Shown here in pieces: positions 9,096 to 18,916 of a DNA stretch of 26,639 nucleotides. This stretch comes from Pleurotus djamor. Taxonomy: Eukaryota > Basidiomycota > Agaricomycetes > Agaricales > Pleurotaceae. The position numbers and the translations under genes were made by a program. The stretch's first letter is position 1. Each line of letters starts with the position of its first letter. The stretch covers positions 1-26,639 of the forward strand of contig JAPEVF010000631.1 in NCBI GenBank assembly GCA_029747585.1, read 5' to 3'. Below the pieces are notes generated by a model. It saw only the letters and a list, made by a program, of their open reading frames with translations, was not told where the DNA came from and made no database searches.

Positions 9096-10605
9096 TCACT
9101 TTTCGTTCCCGTCAGAGAGGGAGGTTTCTCCATTTGACGATGTGATCCCCAAGTGAGTAGCTGTGGATCCAAGCCCCGCAGTAGATTTTTGACCAGCTTG
9201 GAAGTTCATTGTGGGGAGCGTTTCGGTCGCGAAGGTATCCTTCTTAAACGCCCGGCCTTGCGCAACGCGATAAATGATGAGGTATCCAGCGATTTGCTGT
9301 GATTGCGATCGACAAGGAATCAGCAATCAGGTCTATGATTCCTCCGAAGAATGAAGCGTACCTGTGATACTGTAGCGAAAGACAGGAAAACTTGATTGGT
9401 AGGGTGGTTGATGGCATATGTGATCAAGAAGAGCAGAGCGAAGACAGAGTACAAGGCTGCGCTCTCGACGATGATGATGTGCAGCGACACATAGTTTTTG
9501 AGGTGTTCTTCGCCGAGAGTATTCCTAAGTTTGTAGCGATAGATAAAGAGCCGAACGGAGATGAGAATTGTCATGATGACGTTGACGCCAAGGGAGATAG
9601 TGAAGTAGGATGTACCATACGCCATGGGTAGGGCACTATAGAAAGACAGTCCAGGCTGACTAGATTGCAGTGTCCAAAGGGTACCCATGACTGTGACTTT
9701 AGTTAGTGACATAGAATTGGAAGGTTCGCTTCAACATACTGAAGGAAGCCACGAGAACCAGGGCAGGAAACGCGACAACGACGTAGGCAATAGCTGTGCC
9801 GGAGGCTAGCCAGATGACCCAGCATCGCCACAACTATCAGAAACGTTGGTTAGCGTGGTTGTTGCAGCGATCTGGTCATTGGGATACTCACCACGAGTAA
9901 GTCGGACAAGAAGGTGAGAACGAAGAGGCACGCAATGAAGACGACGTTGATGGGTAAGCTCTGAGTGTTGAGGAAGTATATCCAAGGACCACCAGGATAT
10001 TCACGGTTGTCGACGTAGATCTCTTGCACGGTACGGGCCTGAACGACTTGGAAGATCGTCTCGATACACATGAGGATGATGATGTATGCCAGAAGGTACT
10101 TGGCACTGCCGACGGCCTTGCGCTGCCTCCAAAGAAAGATGGCGCATGTGATGAATAAGATAATCTGAATACCTGAAGGTGACATGTGAGCACGAGTAGG
10201 AAAATATGGTAGAAGACGACGAACCATAGCCTACGCCGCAGATGAAGTCACCAGCCACGAACGTCTCCTCCAGCAGAATGTCATTAGATGATTCCGGTGG
10301 CGGATACTTGCCATGGATGTCTGGAGTCGTAGTATTGTAACCCTGGGACATATCTTCGCGAAGGACTTCTGCCTATCTCCAATCACGCATTCCGAGCCGT
10401 ATTTAACTGGAACCTAGAGTGTCACAGCGTTGTCATAGCCTGGGGAGATCGACCTAGCCGGCGAGGCGAGAAGCGTTATTTTTCTGTCTCAACATTGCAG
10501 AAGCCCACTGGTAGTGATCGACAGTTCAACAAAAGAATTGACCAAGTTGACTGGTCAGTTACGCCGATCATCGTTTGCTCTTGTTTGTACTGTGGCGACC
10601 CTTGA
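8857..10605. repeat. Tandem duplication, right unit (about 1.75 kb)
   Basis: The right copy of the direct duplication contains copy 2 of the seven-helix gene, a decayed piece matching the FEX1 5' end, and the promoter region shared with TSC10. The word ACAGTTCAACA recurs at 10521-10531, and a TCATCGTTTG block recurs near 10568 (8785 in the left unit). The right border fades near 10600, just before the TSC10 start codon. Confidence 0.7.
9096..10351 (-). CDS. Uncharacterised seven-helix membrane protein, tandem copy 2
   Basis: Paralogue of the gene at 7269-8557, in the same orientation. Exons 10351-10225, 10172-9892, 9833-9740, 9690-9362 and 9296-9096 encode 343 residues. The first four exons are 127, 281, 94 and 329 bp, identical to copy 1. 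Only the last differs (201 against 213 bp), because the polar tail is shorter. Introns are 49-65 bp, and the 49-bp one has a clear CACTAAC branch site. The same seven hydrophobic segments are present, with GIQIILFITCAIFLW, the loop YVDNREYPGGPW, FLSDLLVLWRCWVIW, MGTLWTLQSSQPGLSFYSAL and QQIAGYLIIYRVAQG. Differences from copy 1 are mostly conservative (Val/Ile, Asp/Asn), and no stop or frame break is seen, which suggests both copies remain under selection. It shares a 299-bp divergent promoter region with TSC10. Function unknown. Confidence 0.85.
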
Positions 10606-10650
10606 CAGTCTATTATTAGGCGCGTTGTTTCTTCGCAGCCATCGGAGCAA
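10352..10650. promoter_or_regulatory. Divergent promoter region, seven-helix copy 2 / TSC10
   Basis: These 299 bp separate two outward-facing start codons. Much of the interval is also found upstream of copy 1, so part of this promoter was duplicated. I cannot point to a defined core promoter element. Confidence 0.55.
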
Positions 10651-11947
10651 ATGGACACGCTCACCCAACTCGTCCTGCTTTTCTCGACCCTGTCTCTGCT
10701 TGCCTTTGCCATGTTTCCCAGCCAGAAAAAGTGGAACCCACGCGGCAAGGTAAGATATAGTTGTGTTTCTCAGGTGGTTCGTGTCTGGATTCGTGGCTGG
10801 ATTAATGAATATGAATCGCAGCATTGCTATGTGACTGGTGGTTCGTCAGGAACTGGCCTAGCCTTAGCTATCCTCCTTACGAAAGCCGGCGCCGACGTAT
10901 CAATTGTTGCGCGCGATGAAGAACGTTTGAAGAGAGCATTGGAGTTGATGGAGGTATGTCGTTCTCAGGGAACGTAGACTCTCGCGTTACATGCTAAATG
11001 GCCATTCAGAAAGAGCGCCAAACGCCAAATCAAATCCTCAAATCGTACTCTTTCTCACTCACGGATGCTGACGCTTCGGCGGCTGCTATTGAAGCTGTCT
11101 GCGAACCTCACGGCGGTCGGAGCCCAGATGCAGTGTTCATGTGCGCCGGCGCGTCGACGCCTGGTTATTTCATAGAGGAGAACGAACAGTCTATGAGAAG
11201 CGGGATGGATTATGGTTACTGGATTCAAGCATGGACTGCGCTTGTGAGTGCTTTATTTAACTTTCTACGTGGTCAACGCGTGACTGACTATATACCATAG
11301 GCAGCTTCGAAGAGAATGGTCAAGACGCAGACCCAAGGCAAACTCATTTTCGTATCGTCAATCCTGGGCTATATGTCTTTCGCGGGTTACTCTACGTACA
11401 CTCCGGCCAAGCATGCTTTACGAGGTCTTTCCGAGACTCTGCGCCACGAACTGCTTCTCTACAACATTGGTGTGCATATCTGCTTCCCCGGCACGATCTA
11501 CTCGCCAGGATATGACAATGAAAACAAAACCAAGCCTAAGTTGACTCTCGAAATCGAAGCACGTGACGGCGGAATGCAGCCCGAGCAAGTGGCGAAGTAT
11601 CTCCTAGATGGTAAGGTCGTGCTTTTCATGATTCTGAACCATCATTTGATGACGGATTGTTCCTTTTGTCAAGGGGTCGTGAAAGGCAACTTCCATATCA
11701 CAGGTGACTTCATTGGGAATGTCTTTCGCTCGTCTACCCGGGGTTCGACACCACAAAATAATGTGTTCCTTGATACCATCTACAGCCTGATTGGATGGGT
11801 GAGTGAAAGAACGAAAGTCCAGACATGTTCGCTAAAGGTTGGCAGATCGCACTTCCGGATTGGCGTCGCGGTGCGGACAAAACCGTTATTAAGCATCGTC
11901 AAGAGCATCATGAATATCTTGTCACGAAGGGGGTTCTCGACCAGTAG
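10651..11947 (+). CDS. TSC10: 3-ketodihydrosphingosine reductase (3-dehydrosphinganine reductase)
   Basis: Catalyses NADPH-dependent reduction of 3-ketodihydrosphingosine to dihydrosphingosine, the second step of sphingolipid synthesis, at the ER membrane. Six exons, 10651-10749, 10822-10953, 11010-11243, 11301-11610, 11674-11798 and 11846-11947, encode 333 residues. A hydrophobic N-terminal segment (residues about 5-22) serves as anchor. The short-chain dehydrogenase fold begins with CYVTGGSSGTGLALAILL, whose TGGSSGTG is the nucleotide-binding glycine motif. The catalytic set is FVSSILGYMSFAGYSTY and the YTPAK tetrad portion (Tyr, then Lys four residues on). The family pieces GADVSIVARDEERL, RQTPNQILKSYSF and GLSETLRHELLLYNI are present. 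All introns are 47-72 bp and phases are consistent. TSC10 is divergent from the second seven-helix gene. Confidence is high because of both the SDR motifs and the KDSR-like N-terminal half. Confidence 0.93.
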
Positions 11948-12592
11948 GATGACATGTGCAAAAGGTGGTTATTTATGGGATTGATAATTGATACCCTTGG
12001 ACCCCGGGATACGGTATACGACTGATAGTAGCGAGAGTAATGTTAGGTAGAAGCGAAGCTCACACTGCGTATAGAAGCTACAGGCAAGCATTATAATCTC
12101 CATCTCGAGTATACAGAGTGATCGTGGTCCCCGCCATTAGGCCAGGCGATGTCAAGCGTGCTCGTCGCCCACCATGGTATAAGGGGACCGTGGATGTAAG
12201 AATGAGAAAAAAAACTTCGATCTGACCGGAGGTTCAAGTATGCCAGGAACCTTCCCACGCCGGAGAGTCTGGTGACGCGAAACGGCTGACGTGACGGACT
12301 CCGTTCATGTGAGTTGCCGACAAGATTCGCTTCATCCCACTGCATTTGCTGAGGCCCGAGGAAAAAAGAGTCCACCAACACACCCACTTCATTCTTTCTC
12401 TCAAAGGCACGTCCCTCTCTCTCCTTCCTATCTATGAATGTTATCAATGAAACCCAATTTTTCTCCTCATCACAGTTGGCACTCTCTTCGGGACCGAGAT
12501 TTCATATCTAGACTCCAGAGCCCTTTAAAGTAGAATACCAAATCAGCTCCCGTTGCACCACTCTTTTGCCCCAAATCCGCCCGCTAAACACC
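11948..12592. other. Intergenic, TSC10 3' flank to DUF7704-like promoter
   Basis: No gene supported. A 118-codon minus-strand frame at 12091-12447 has no family features and lies in pyrimidine-rich promoter-like sequence. The right part is C/T-rich, as often found upstream of fungal start codons. Confidence 0.5.
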
Positions 12593-13234
12593 ATGTCGGC
12601 TATTCCAGACGTCTACTATGCCATCTTTGGTGTGTACGAGCCGTTTCTAACGACGCTGGGCTTTATTGGAACTCTGGCGTACGTCCCTTCCCGGTTTTGG
12701 CTTTTGGTAAAAATACTTGATGCTAATCCAGCGTTCTTTTGGATAAACAGTGACCCCAAGAGCGTGAGCTCTATCTTTCATCTGGATTTTCCGCCGCCCT
12801 TGAACTCATCTTCCGGTTTGTTTTAGACTCACGACGCCCAGGCCCCTTGGCCCGAGGGACTTGCTCCGTCTCAACCTCTTCCCCTCGCAACATTCGTCAC
12901 ACTAGCACAATTGGCGAATGTCTGTGGGCTCGTTGGTATCATCAATATCTTCCTCCTGACCGCCGCCCGGCGTCACCTCTCAGCCAACCTGGAGGTGCAA
13001 GAGAAGATAGTCAGTGCCCTCCTAACCCCTCTACTCATCGGGGACGTCCTCCACGCCTACATCACCCTATGGGCACTAGGAGACCAGAGATGGGAGTTTT
13101 GGAACTGGAGCCCCATGCTGTGGACTACTCTTCTCCTCGGTTTCACGTTGATGATACCAAGAATACTCTGGCATTGCGGCGTTGGTCGGTATGTGCACCG
13201 CCGTGATAGCCAACAGCGGCATGAGAAAAACTAG
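12593..13234 (+). CDS. Small four-helix membrane protein resembling DUF7704
   Basis: Predicted 168-residue membrane protein with about four hydrophobic segments. Exons: 12593-12678, 12751-12763 (a 13-bp microexon) and 12827-13234. Splicing yields EPFLTTLGFIGTLADPKS followed by THDAQAPWPE. The helix-EP-helix-DP layout and the later LAQLANVCGLVGIINIFLL, LLTPLLIGDVLHAYITLWAL and SPMLWTTLLLG segments recall the fungal DUF7704 family, from memory. The first intron could be skipped without breaking the frame (GTLAYVPSRFW continues open), so an unspliced variant is possible. I prefer the spliced form because it gives the compact GTLADP junction and both splice sites are good. The C-terminal tail is charged (RYVHRRDSQQRHEKN). 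No function is known to me. Confidence 0.7.
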
Positions 13235-13434
13235 TCGGACTCATAGTGATGTATCTTTATCATTAGTAATTTTGCTTGTATTAGAACCCTCCACTCGACG
13301 TTGCGCGCCCACACATTCATTTACGGTGATCCCGGTGTGCAAGTTTATACGCATGGTTGTAATACACCTTAGGGCAATACATCGAATATATACAAGTAAA
13401 GAAAACTAAACTAACAGTAACTAACGAAAGCACC

Positions 13435-16323
13435 CTACCATGGAGAGTTCACGATACCGGATCTACTTCGTAATTCCCCACCGAGAGATTTACGAGTAGC
13501 CTTGGTCAGACCCTTCTTGTTGAGCGCAAGGACGTTATTGGGGAGGGCGACAACCTACGGACAGATATCAGTATCGTCCATTCGAAAGGCTGACCCAAGA
13601 CTTACAATATTCTTGTCGTCTCCAAACTTAAAGTTGTCTTGAACGACCAAATCTTCATATTTCTTGATATCGTACTTGTCAAGCTGGCCCTTCTTGACTT
13701 TGAGGAAGTCCCAAGCCACGACATATCTGCCCGTCGACGTGATGATAGCATTCTCCTGCTGCCCTTCACCTTGGTTAAACCTAAATGCAGAGGATAAGAC
13801 AAAATTGATCTAAAAGAAGAATATGTGACTAACCTAGCCGGGGAGAAATTGAGTTCCTGGTCCATGTACGCAACATGCTCGCTTCTAAGTTGTAACCTCC
13901 GAGGTATAGGCTTGGCATTTGCAGGGAAACTACGATCGAATCCAAGGGACCCTTGGTACTTGCCCTCTCCAATCAAGGTGTCAATGAGCAGCAAGTAGGT
14001 CTTCGTGGTGGCGACAATCCAGCGACCATCGGAGGTGACGTCGACACCAATAATCGGATCACCAAGTGGTGGAAGGGCAGTCTTCGCGTTCTTCCCAATG
14101 GAATCATACAATCGAATGTCACCCTTGTCACTAGCAACAGCCAGCTGGCCCTTGCCCGTTGTGGAAACGCTGGAAAATGCATTCTTCGTGGTGTAGTTCT
14201 TGAATTGGGTCTCAACGAGTTTGGTTCCGGTGACGCGAGGGTCGATGCGGAAGAGGGCGTTGTGTGATATACCCACAAGTGTTTGCTCGTGGGTCGTCGG
14301 GGCGTATTTGCTATCCGGGGCGATGGCGTTCACAGTAATATCGTCGTGGACCTTCCATTCTTCAACAACTTTGCCGACTTCGATATCCAGAGAATATAGT
14401 GAATTCGGCTCGGTGGGGTTCATCAGCACCATCTTGGTATCTTGTTCGTGTAGCATGACCTAAACTTGCTCGTCAAGATAGCGATCGGTGAGCGAGCGGT
14501 CAACCAAACTTACATGCTTGGGTTTAAACTCTTTGCCTTTGGGGGTAGACAGCTTCTTGATGGAGGCATGGTACTTGACTTGGTCCTCGTTTGAGTGACT
14601 GAATACGCCAATGGTACTTCCACGAAGCACAAATGAACGGTCGCCTTTGTAGCCGACCGTGAGTTGAGAATTGGTATCTCCGTTGGGAAGTGGGGTTACT
14701 TCATCCTCGTCCTCCGATCCATAGTCTTCCTCTGCTTCTTCGTCGTCTTCTTCCTCTTCCTCTTCGTCTGAGATACGGTTAGTGAAAAGATAGATGATGC
14801 GATGCCGAAGGAACATACCTTTATCTGGATCCAATTCGGAAAGGACTTCATCCTCATCCTCCTCATCGTCATCTGGGTCTTCCATTTCGACATCCTGGTT
14901 AGCGCTCTCTACGTATCGTTGCTCGTCAGGCTAATGAACCAAGTGAGTACTCAATGAATGTGTGGAGACCAAACGGAGTCACACACTTTAATCTTAGACC
15001 AAGGAATACGGTGCAGCGATTCCCATAGACACTGAGTAAACGCCCTCCCAAACGCCTCAAAGTGTTCTGCCGATGGAAACTGGAAGAGCCAACTTGACTG
15101 AGACCCATTGGTATCAATATAGTTCCACGTCAAAGTGTGTATCCGAATCGAGTACTTCTGGTTCATATCGCTCGTTATGTTATGTTCCAAGCGACGCCCG
15201 TCTTCAAGAGTAGCAGCCAGGTAGAAGTTGTATTGGTCTTCAGGATCTTGTAGGATCCTCGCTGTTGCTTCGCCTTGAGTCTCGAACCCATTCCCCTCTC
15301 GATTCCAGTAATGCAGAACTGCAGACGAAGATATTATCTCTGGGTATGAGTCGAATGGGTTGGTTTCGGGCTCGGGGTTAGGTTGCGATTGAGAGGGAGG
15401 TGGACTGGGAGTCGGTTCGGGTGGAGGGGTCTCTTCTCTGGGTTGTGGAGCCGATCCGGAGGGTATTCTCTTCTTCGGGGTTGTAGCATTCCTCGACGCG
15501 AAACCCTTCTTCTTAGGAGTCGGGGGACTAAGAGATTGGATTAGAATGAGAAGATATGCATGGATGACACGAGATAACACACTGCCAAATGAATTGCTCA
15601 AGATCGGCGTCGCCAACACTGTCAGCAGGCCGTTTGTACTTGCGCTCGTACATCGCCCGGTACATGCATGTTTCGAAGAAGACGCGGGTCGGTGGATTCG
15701 TACCGGTGGCGACAAACTCGTAGAGCTCATCGATGTCCCCTTGAAGATCTCTCCACATGAACGTAGGTTCACCGTCTGTTTCGCTGGCACGGAACTCGAG
15801 TTCCTCGCTGATAAGGCAGACGCGCTCTTCATCGGCTACATTCGCGAAGATTCTAGGTTAAAGGGCGCTGTTAAGCATGAAGGGAAACAACACGCACTTT
15901 CATCCTCGTCCTCCAACAACTCCTCATCCCCCTCCTCGTAAACTCGCGTGACAACAAGTTGAAAGTTGTGTTCCATAGAGGGAACACGTCGTATTGTGAT
16001 CATTGCCTCATTAAAGCTAAGTTATCCGGGTCAGATGGTGCGTCATGGAGGGGTGAACACCAAGCTACGCACATGCATTCTCTCGATGATCGTATGTTGC
16101 CTGGACGCACCAGATACAGCTGTCCAGTAGATATCTTGACAACTTCAGCAGCATTGGGATCCTCTGTTCTCAAACCATTGCGAATAAGCCATGGCACTGG
16201 ACAACTGGGGAAGACCTACGCCAAACTTTGCCAATCACTGTTTAAAGATAAGATAAAGGTCAAAGGGGTGACTTGAAGGCAAAAGTCATGGATGTAAGAC
16301 TTACAGTTTCTGAAGATATTCAT
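13435..16323 (-). CDS. VID27: VID27 family protein (vacuolar import and degradation)
   Basis: Cytoplasmic protein with a PH-like N-terminal region and a C-terminal WD40-like propeller, related to yeast Vid27, which is named for vacuolar import and degradation. Eleven exons: 16323-16305, 16237-16220, 16163-16073, 16016-15898, 15835-15583, 15527-14987, 14930-14819, 14767-14514, 14459-13834, 13780-13606 and 13554-13435. They total 775 residues (yeast Vid27 is 782). The first two exons are 19 and 18 bp and were placed by phase, so they are less certain. N-terminal pieces are VVKISTGQLYLVRPG and FQLVVTRVYEEGDEELLEDE. A Pro/Ser-rich linker follows (about 15370-15520), then WNYIDTNGSQSSWLFQFPS, a strongly acidic stretch, and the propeller with HVMLHEQDTKMVLMNP, GRYVVAWDF and VVQDNFKFGDDKNIVVALPN. 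The last is a clear family hallmark. Branch sites such as CACTAACC support the introns. Confidence 0.93.
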
Positions 16324-16502
16324 TGCGATCGTAGGTCACGACCGATGTGGTGGGGGAGAGAGTGAAGAGAGAGAGCAGTTGGAGCCGACTCGTGACTCTC
16401 AAAGAGAGCGCGGTGTGACCAAGTCACGGGCCTCTGAGTCACACAGTCTTTCGTCACCGCAGTTACTTTGTTACTTTTTGGTCTACGCTTGTAATATCGC
16501 CC
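16324..16502. promoter_or_regulatory. Short divergent promoter, VID27 / unknown small protein
   Basis: Only 179 bp separate the start codons of VID27 (minus strand) and the 110-residue unknown protein (plus strand), so the two probably share regulatory sequence. It contains an AGAGAG-rich patch near 16360-16375. No defined factor site is claimed. Confidence 0.5.
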
Positions 16503-16897
16503 ATGAATCCCTCGTCGCCGCCAACTCCAAGTCCATTTGGTGGAATTCGCAACCGCTACAACAATGGCTCTCGTTATGGAGAGGTTAGTCCCTTCATCTT
16601 CCTCAACCTGCTACTTTCTATCTAAATTGCCGCCTCGTCTGACAGCCAGCTATCCCTGGGGGCACTGGTGTCGCCGAATCTCCCACTCTCACATCTGCAT
16701 CTGAGAGTTCCCCGCCTCAGCAATCCCCTTACCGACTGAACGAGTCGTCAGGCTTTGCGTCTTTTCGGAGTGTCCCCATGAACGTGAACATCGCTTCGAC
16801 ACGAAAATTGGTTGTGCGCTCGGACCCGGCTCTCGTGTCGTGTTTTGATCCAGTTGCGGAGAAGGAATTGTACGAGTTGTGGGCACCGCGGAAATAG
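16503..16897 (+). CDS. Unknown small protein (110 aa)
   Basis: Not recognised. Two exons, 16503-16583 and 16646-16897, join in phase 0 to 110 residues. The intron is 62 bp with a GTTAGT donor and a CTGACAG acceptor. The N-terminal half is Pro/Ser-rich and probably disordered (MNPSSPPTPSPFGGIRNRYN). The C-terminal third is less biased and ends in STRKLVVRSDPALVSCFDPV followed by AEKELYELWAPRK, which looks like a short conserved binding module. No signal peptide, membrane segment or zinc motif is seen. Splicing makes a clean frame flanked by stops, and the start is the first ATG in that frame. I do not assign a function. Confidence 0.65.
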
Positions 16898-17491
16898 GAT
16901 CTGTCAATATTCAATAGAGGCATCCTGGTGTGTCTATACTCTATACCTTATCATTCATCACACTTCGAGCTGCCACGTCCCTTCATCTCTCCAAGACTCC
17001 AAGTGTTTCTCGAATATCTCAAGTCCATGCTTATTGCCACACCCTACATATCGATATCGTCCTCACCTGTCTGAACAAGTATTTATCCCAACGGACTTGG
17101 CAATGGAGATATATCGGCAATCGCCTATCCGTATGATGCGCACCTTGAGTTCAATGAACCTTAGTTCCCGTTGGAGGTGGCCACCCGCTTGCAAGTATAC
17201 TTTTGGAGCTTGGAACGATTACCAGCCTTCTTGCATCACAATCGACGAGGTTGGAGGCTCGTATCTGTGCCAACACATTCAGCGCGCTGTCACCGATGCC
17301 ACCCCTCGGTCAAAAATTTGAAAATGGTTCCTGACCTTTGTCTGACCTCCAGCGTTTCTTGTCGGGGGTAATTTTTTGCATCCGACGGGATGCATGAAGC
17401 TCAAAATACCTGTCCATTGGGTCAGGTATCCACCCCCGTATACCCTACTCTTACCCTCCTCCTCTAATCCCCCTACTCAACCTCTCTCTCG
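16898..17491. other. Intergenic upstream of the RTA1-like gene
   Basis: No gene supported. The open frames here overlap one another and lack family features. It holds an imperfect inverted repeat at 17406-17429 (listed separately) and a C/T-rich tract just before the RTA1-like start codon. Confidence 0.5.
17406..17429. repeat. Imperfect inverted repeat upstream of RTA1-like gene
   Basis: ATACCTGTCC is followed after four bases by GGTCAGGTAT. The outer seven bases of each arm pair perfectly, with one mismatch inside the 10-bp arms. It lies about 62 bp before the RTA1-like start codon. It could be a dyad-symmetric factor site or a hairpin in the 5' leader. It may also be chance. Confidence 0.55.
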
Positions 17492-18794
17492 ATGTTTGAG
17501 TCTACGTTACCCAGACGATTGGTGTTTATCGCCGCACTGCTTGCATCGTTCGCCCCAGCGGCTGACGCTGCTCGTCCCCAAATTCCTTGTATTGAGGATC
17601 CATACGCCGACCCGAGGAATGACTGGTGTAACCCACTCCGCTATATAGCTTCCAATGCTCTTACGGCAGTATCGTTTAGTGAGTTCTCGAGTTCTCGAGC
17701 CCTGATCTATCCTGATTTGACGCTGACCTCATGTAGGTCTTGTCCTTGTTGTTGGACTTCTACAGACATGGTTAACTGTCAAGTATGGAGCGAAGTACAT
17801 GCTGGCTATGGTTATTGGCTGCTACAGTGCGTTTAAAACTCCCTTGTTCCCCATCCCCGTCGTTGTTCTTAAGGTTGTTGTTGTTTTTGCCTACCAGCTT
17901 TTGCGCTTGGCCTTGCCCTTCGGTTCGGCCTTCACTTCAATCCCCAGGGAACAGGCCTTTACATTGCTGAATACCTCTTCGTCGTGCTTTCCGTATGTTT
18001 CCCATGGCACGAATTTCTATCAATAGCAACTGTTGACATCATTTCATGTCAGCCATGTGCATTCATCGCGGCTACGTACGTGCTATTGGGTCGCCTCGCA
18101 CGGTACATCGACTGTGATGAATACCTCGCCGTTCAACCTCGTCGAATCACCATTGCTTTTGTTACTTCCGACATTACTACCTTCCTTATTCAAGCAGCTG
18201 GTGGCGGTGTCTCCGCTTCCGCTCGCGATATAGATATGAACCGGATTGGATCGAGGGTATGTGACGTCCTCTATACCATCCTTGTCCTTGTTGGTGAGAC
18301 AGCCCTGAACCTTTTGGACGTAAACAGATCTTTTTAGCCGGGCTGGCCGCGCAATTGTTCTCGTTTACCGTCTTCACCTCGATATTTTTGTTGTTCATGT
18401 TCCGGGTGTTCACGCAGAGGAAGGATATTTGGAGGTATGACTCCAGCAAAGCGTGGTATTATGATTGGCGGGCTCTGGCTGGAGCCCTGTTTATCAGTTG
18501 TATTGGCATTCTCGTACGTCCCAGAATTCCCTTGTCCCTTGTGCTGCTGACTCTGAGACCCACCCCGACACGCAGATTCGTTCCGTTTTCCGAACCGTGG
18601 AGCTTTCAGAAGGATACGCTGGACCGCTCGCTACGTCGGAGAAGCTGTTTTATTGTCTAGACACTCTCCCTCTTTTCATCGCTATTTCGATTTTCGTTCC
18701 ATTCTGGCCGGGTCGGTTTATTGGCTCGACGCCTATCAATAAGGTCGCGTCCTCGAATAGCTCCATCGAAAAAGAGCAGAGGCCGAGTATATAG
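17492..18794 (+). CDS. RTA1-like lipid-translocating exporter family protein
   Basis: Fungal seven-helix membrane protein of the RTA1 family, which includes yeast Rsb1 (sphingoid base export) and Rta1 (aminocholesterol resistance). Six exons, 17492-17678, 17737-17826, 17898-17992, 18053-18256, 18328-18513 and 18576-18794, encode 326 residues. A likely signal peptide or first helix (RRLVFIAALLASFAPAADA) precedes a Cys-containing segment, PCIEDPYADPRNDWCNPLRY. Family pieces follow: ALGLALRFGLHFNPQGTGLY, PCAFIAATYVLLGRLARYID, FVTSDITTFLIQAAGGGVSA and FRTVELSEGYAGPLATSEK, whose FRxxE pattern is typical. The last helix is followed by a short Ser-rich polar tail. Introns are 58-71 bp with consistent phases. 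Substrate is not predictable from sequence. Confidence 0.93.
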
Positions 18795-18814
18795 GCATTC
18801 GAGCGTCGCGTATA

Positions 18815-18838
18815 CTTTGACTTTGACTTTGACTTTGG
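18815..18838. repeat. Short tandem hexamer repeat (CTTTGA, about 4 units)
   Basis: Three perfect CTTTGA units and a fourth ending CTTTGG lie 20 bp after the RTA1-like stop codon, probably in its 3' untranslated region. A small microsatellite. Confidence 0.8.
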
Positions 18839-18916
18839 ATTTCACTTGTTATCGCTGTCGTTTAAGCTTTTGGATGATGTACATAACTTGTTCGTTTTCT
18901 GTATGATCAGCGTTGG

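Noticed and set aside
7269..10351. Seven-helix pair as G-protein-coupled receptors or Pth11-type receptors
   Set aside because: Helix number fits, but no CFEM domain, DRY-like or pheromone-receptor signature is seen. Topology alone is insufficient.
12091..12447. 118-codon minus-strand open frame in the TSC10 - DUF7704-like gap
   Set aside because: No recognisable motif, no supporting splice structure, and it covers likely promoter sequence of the plus-strand gene.
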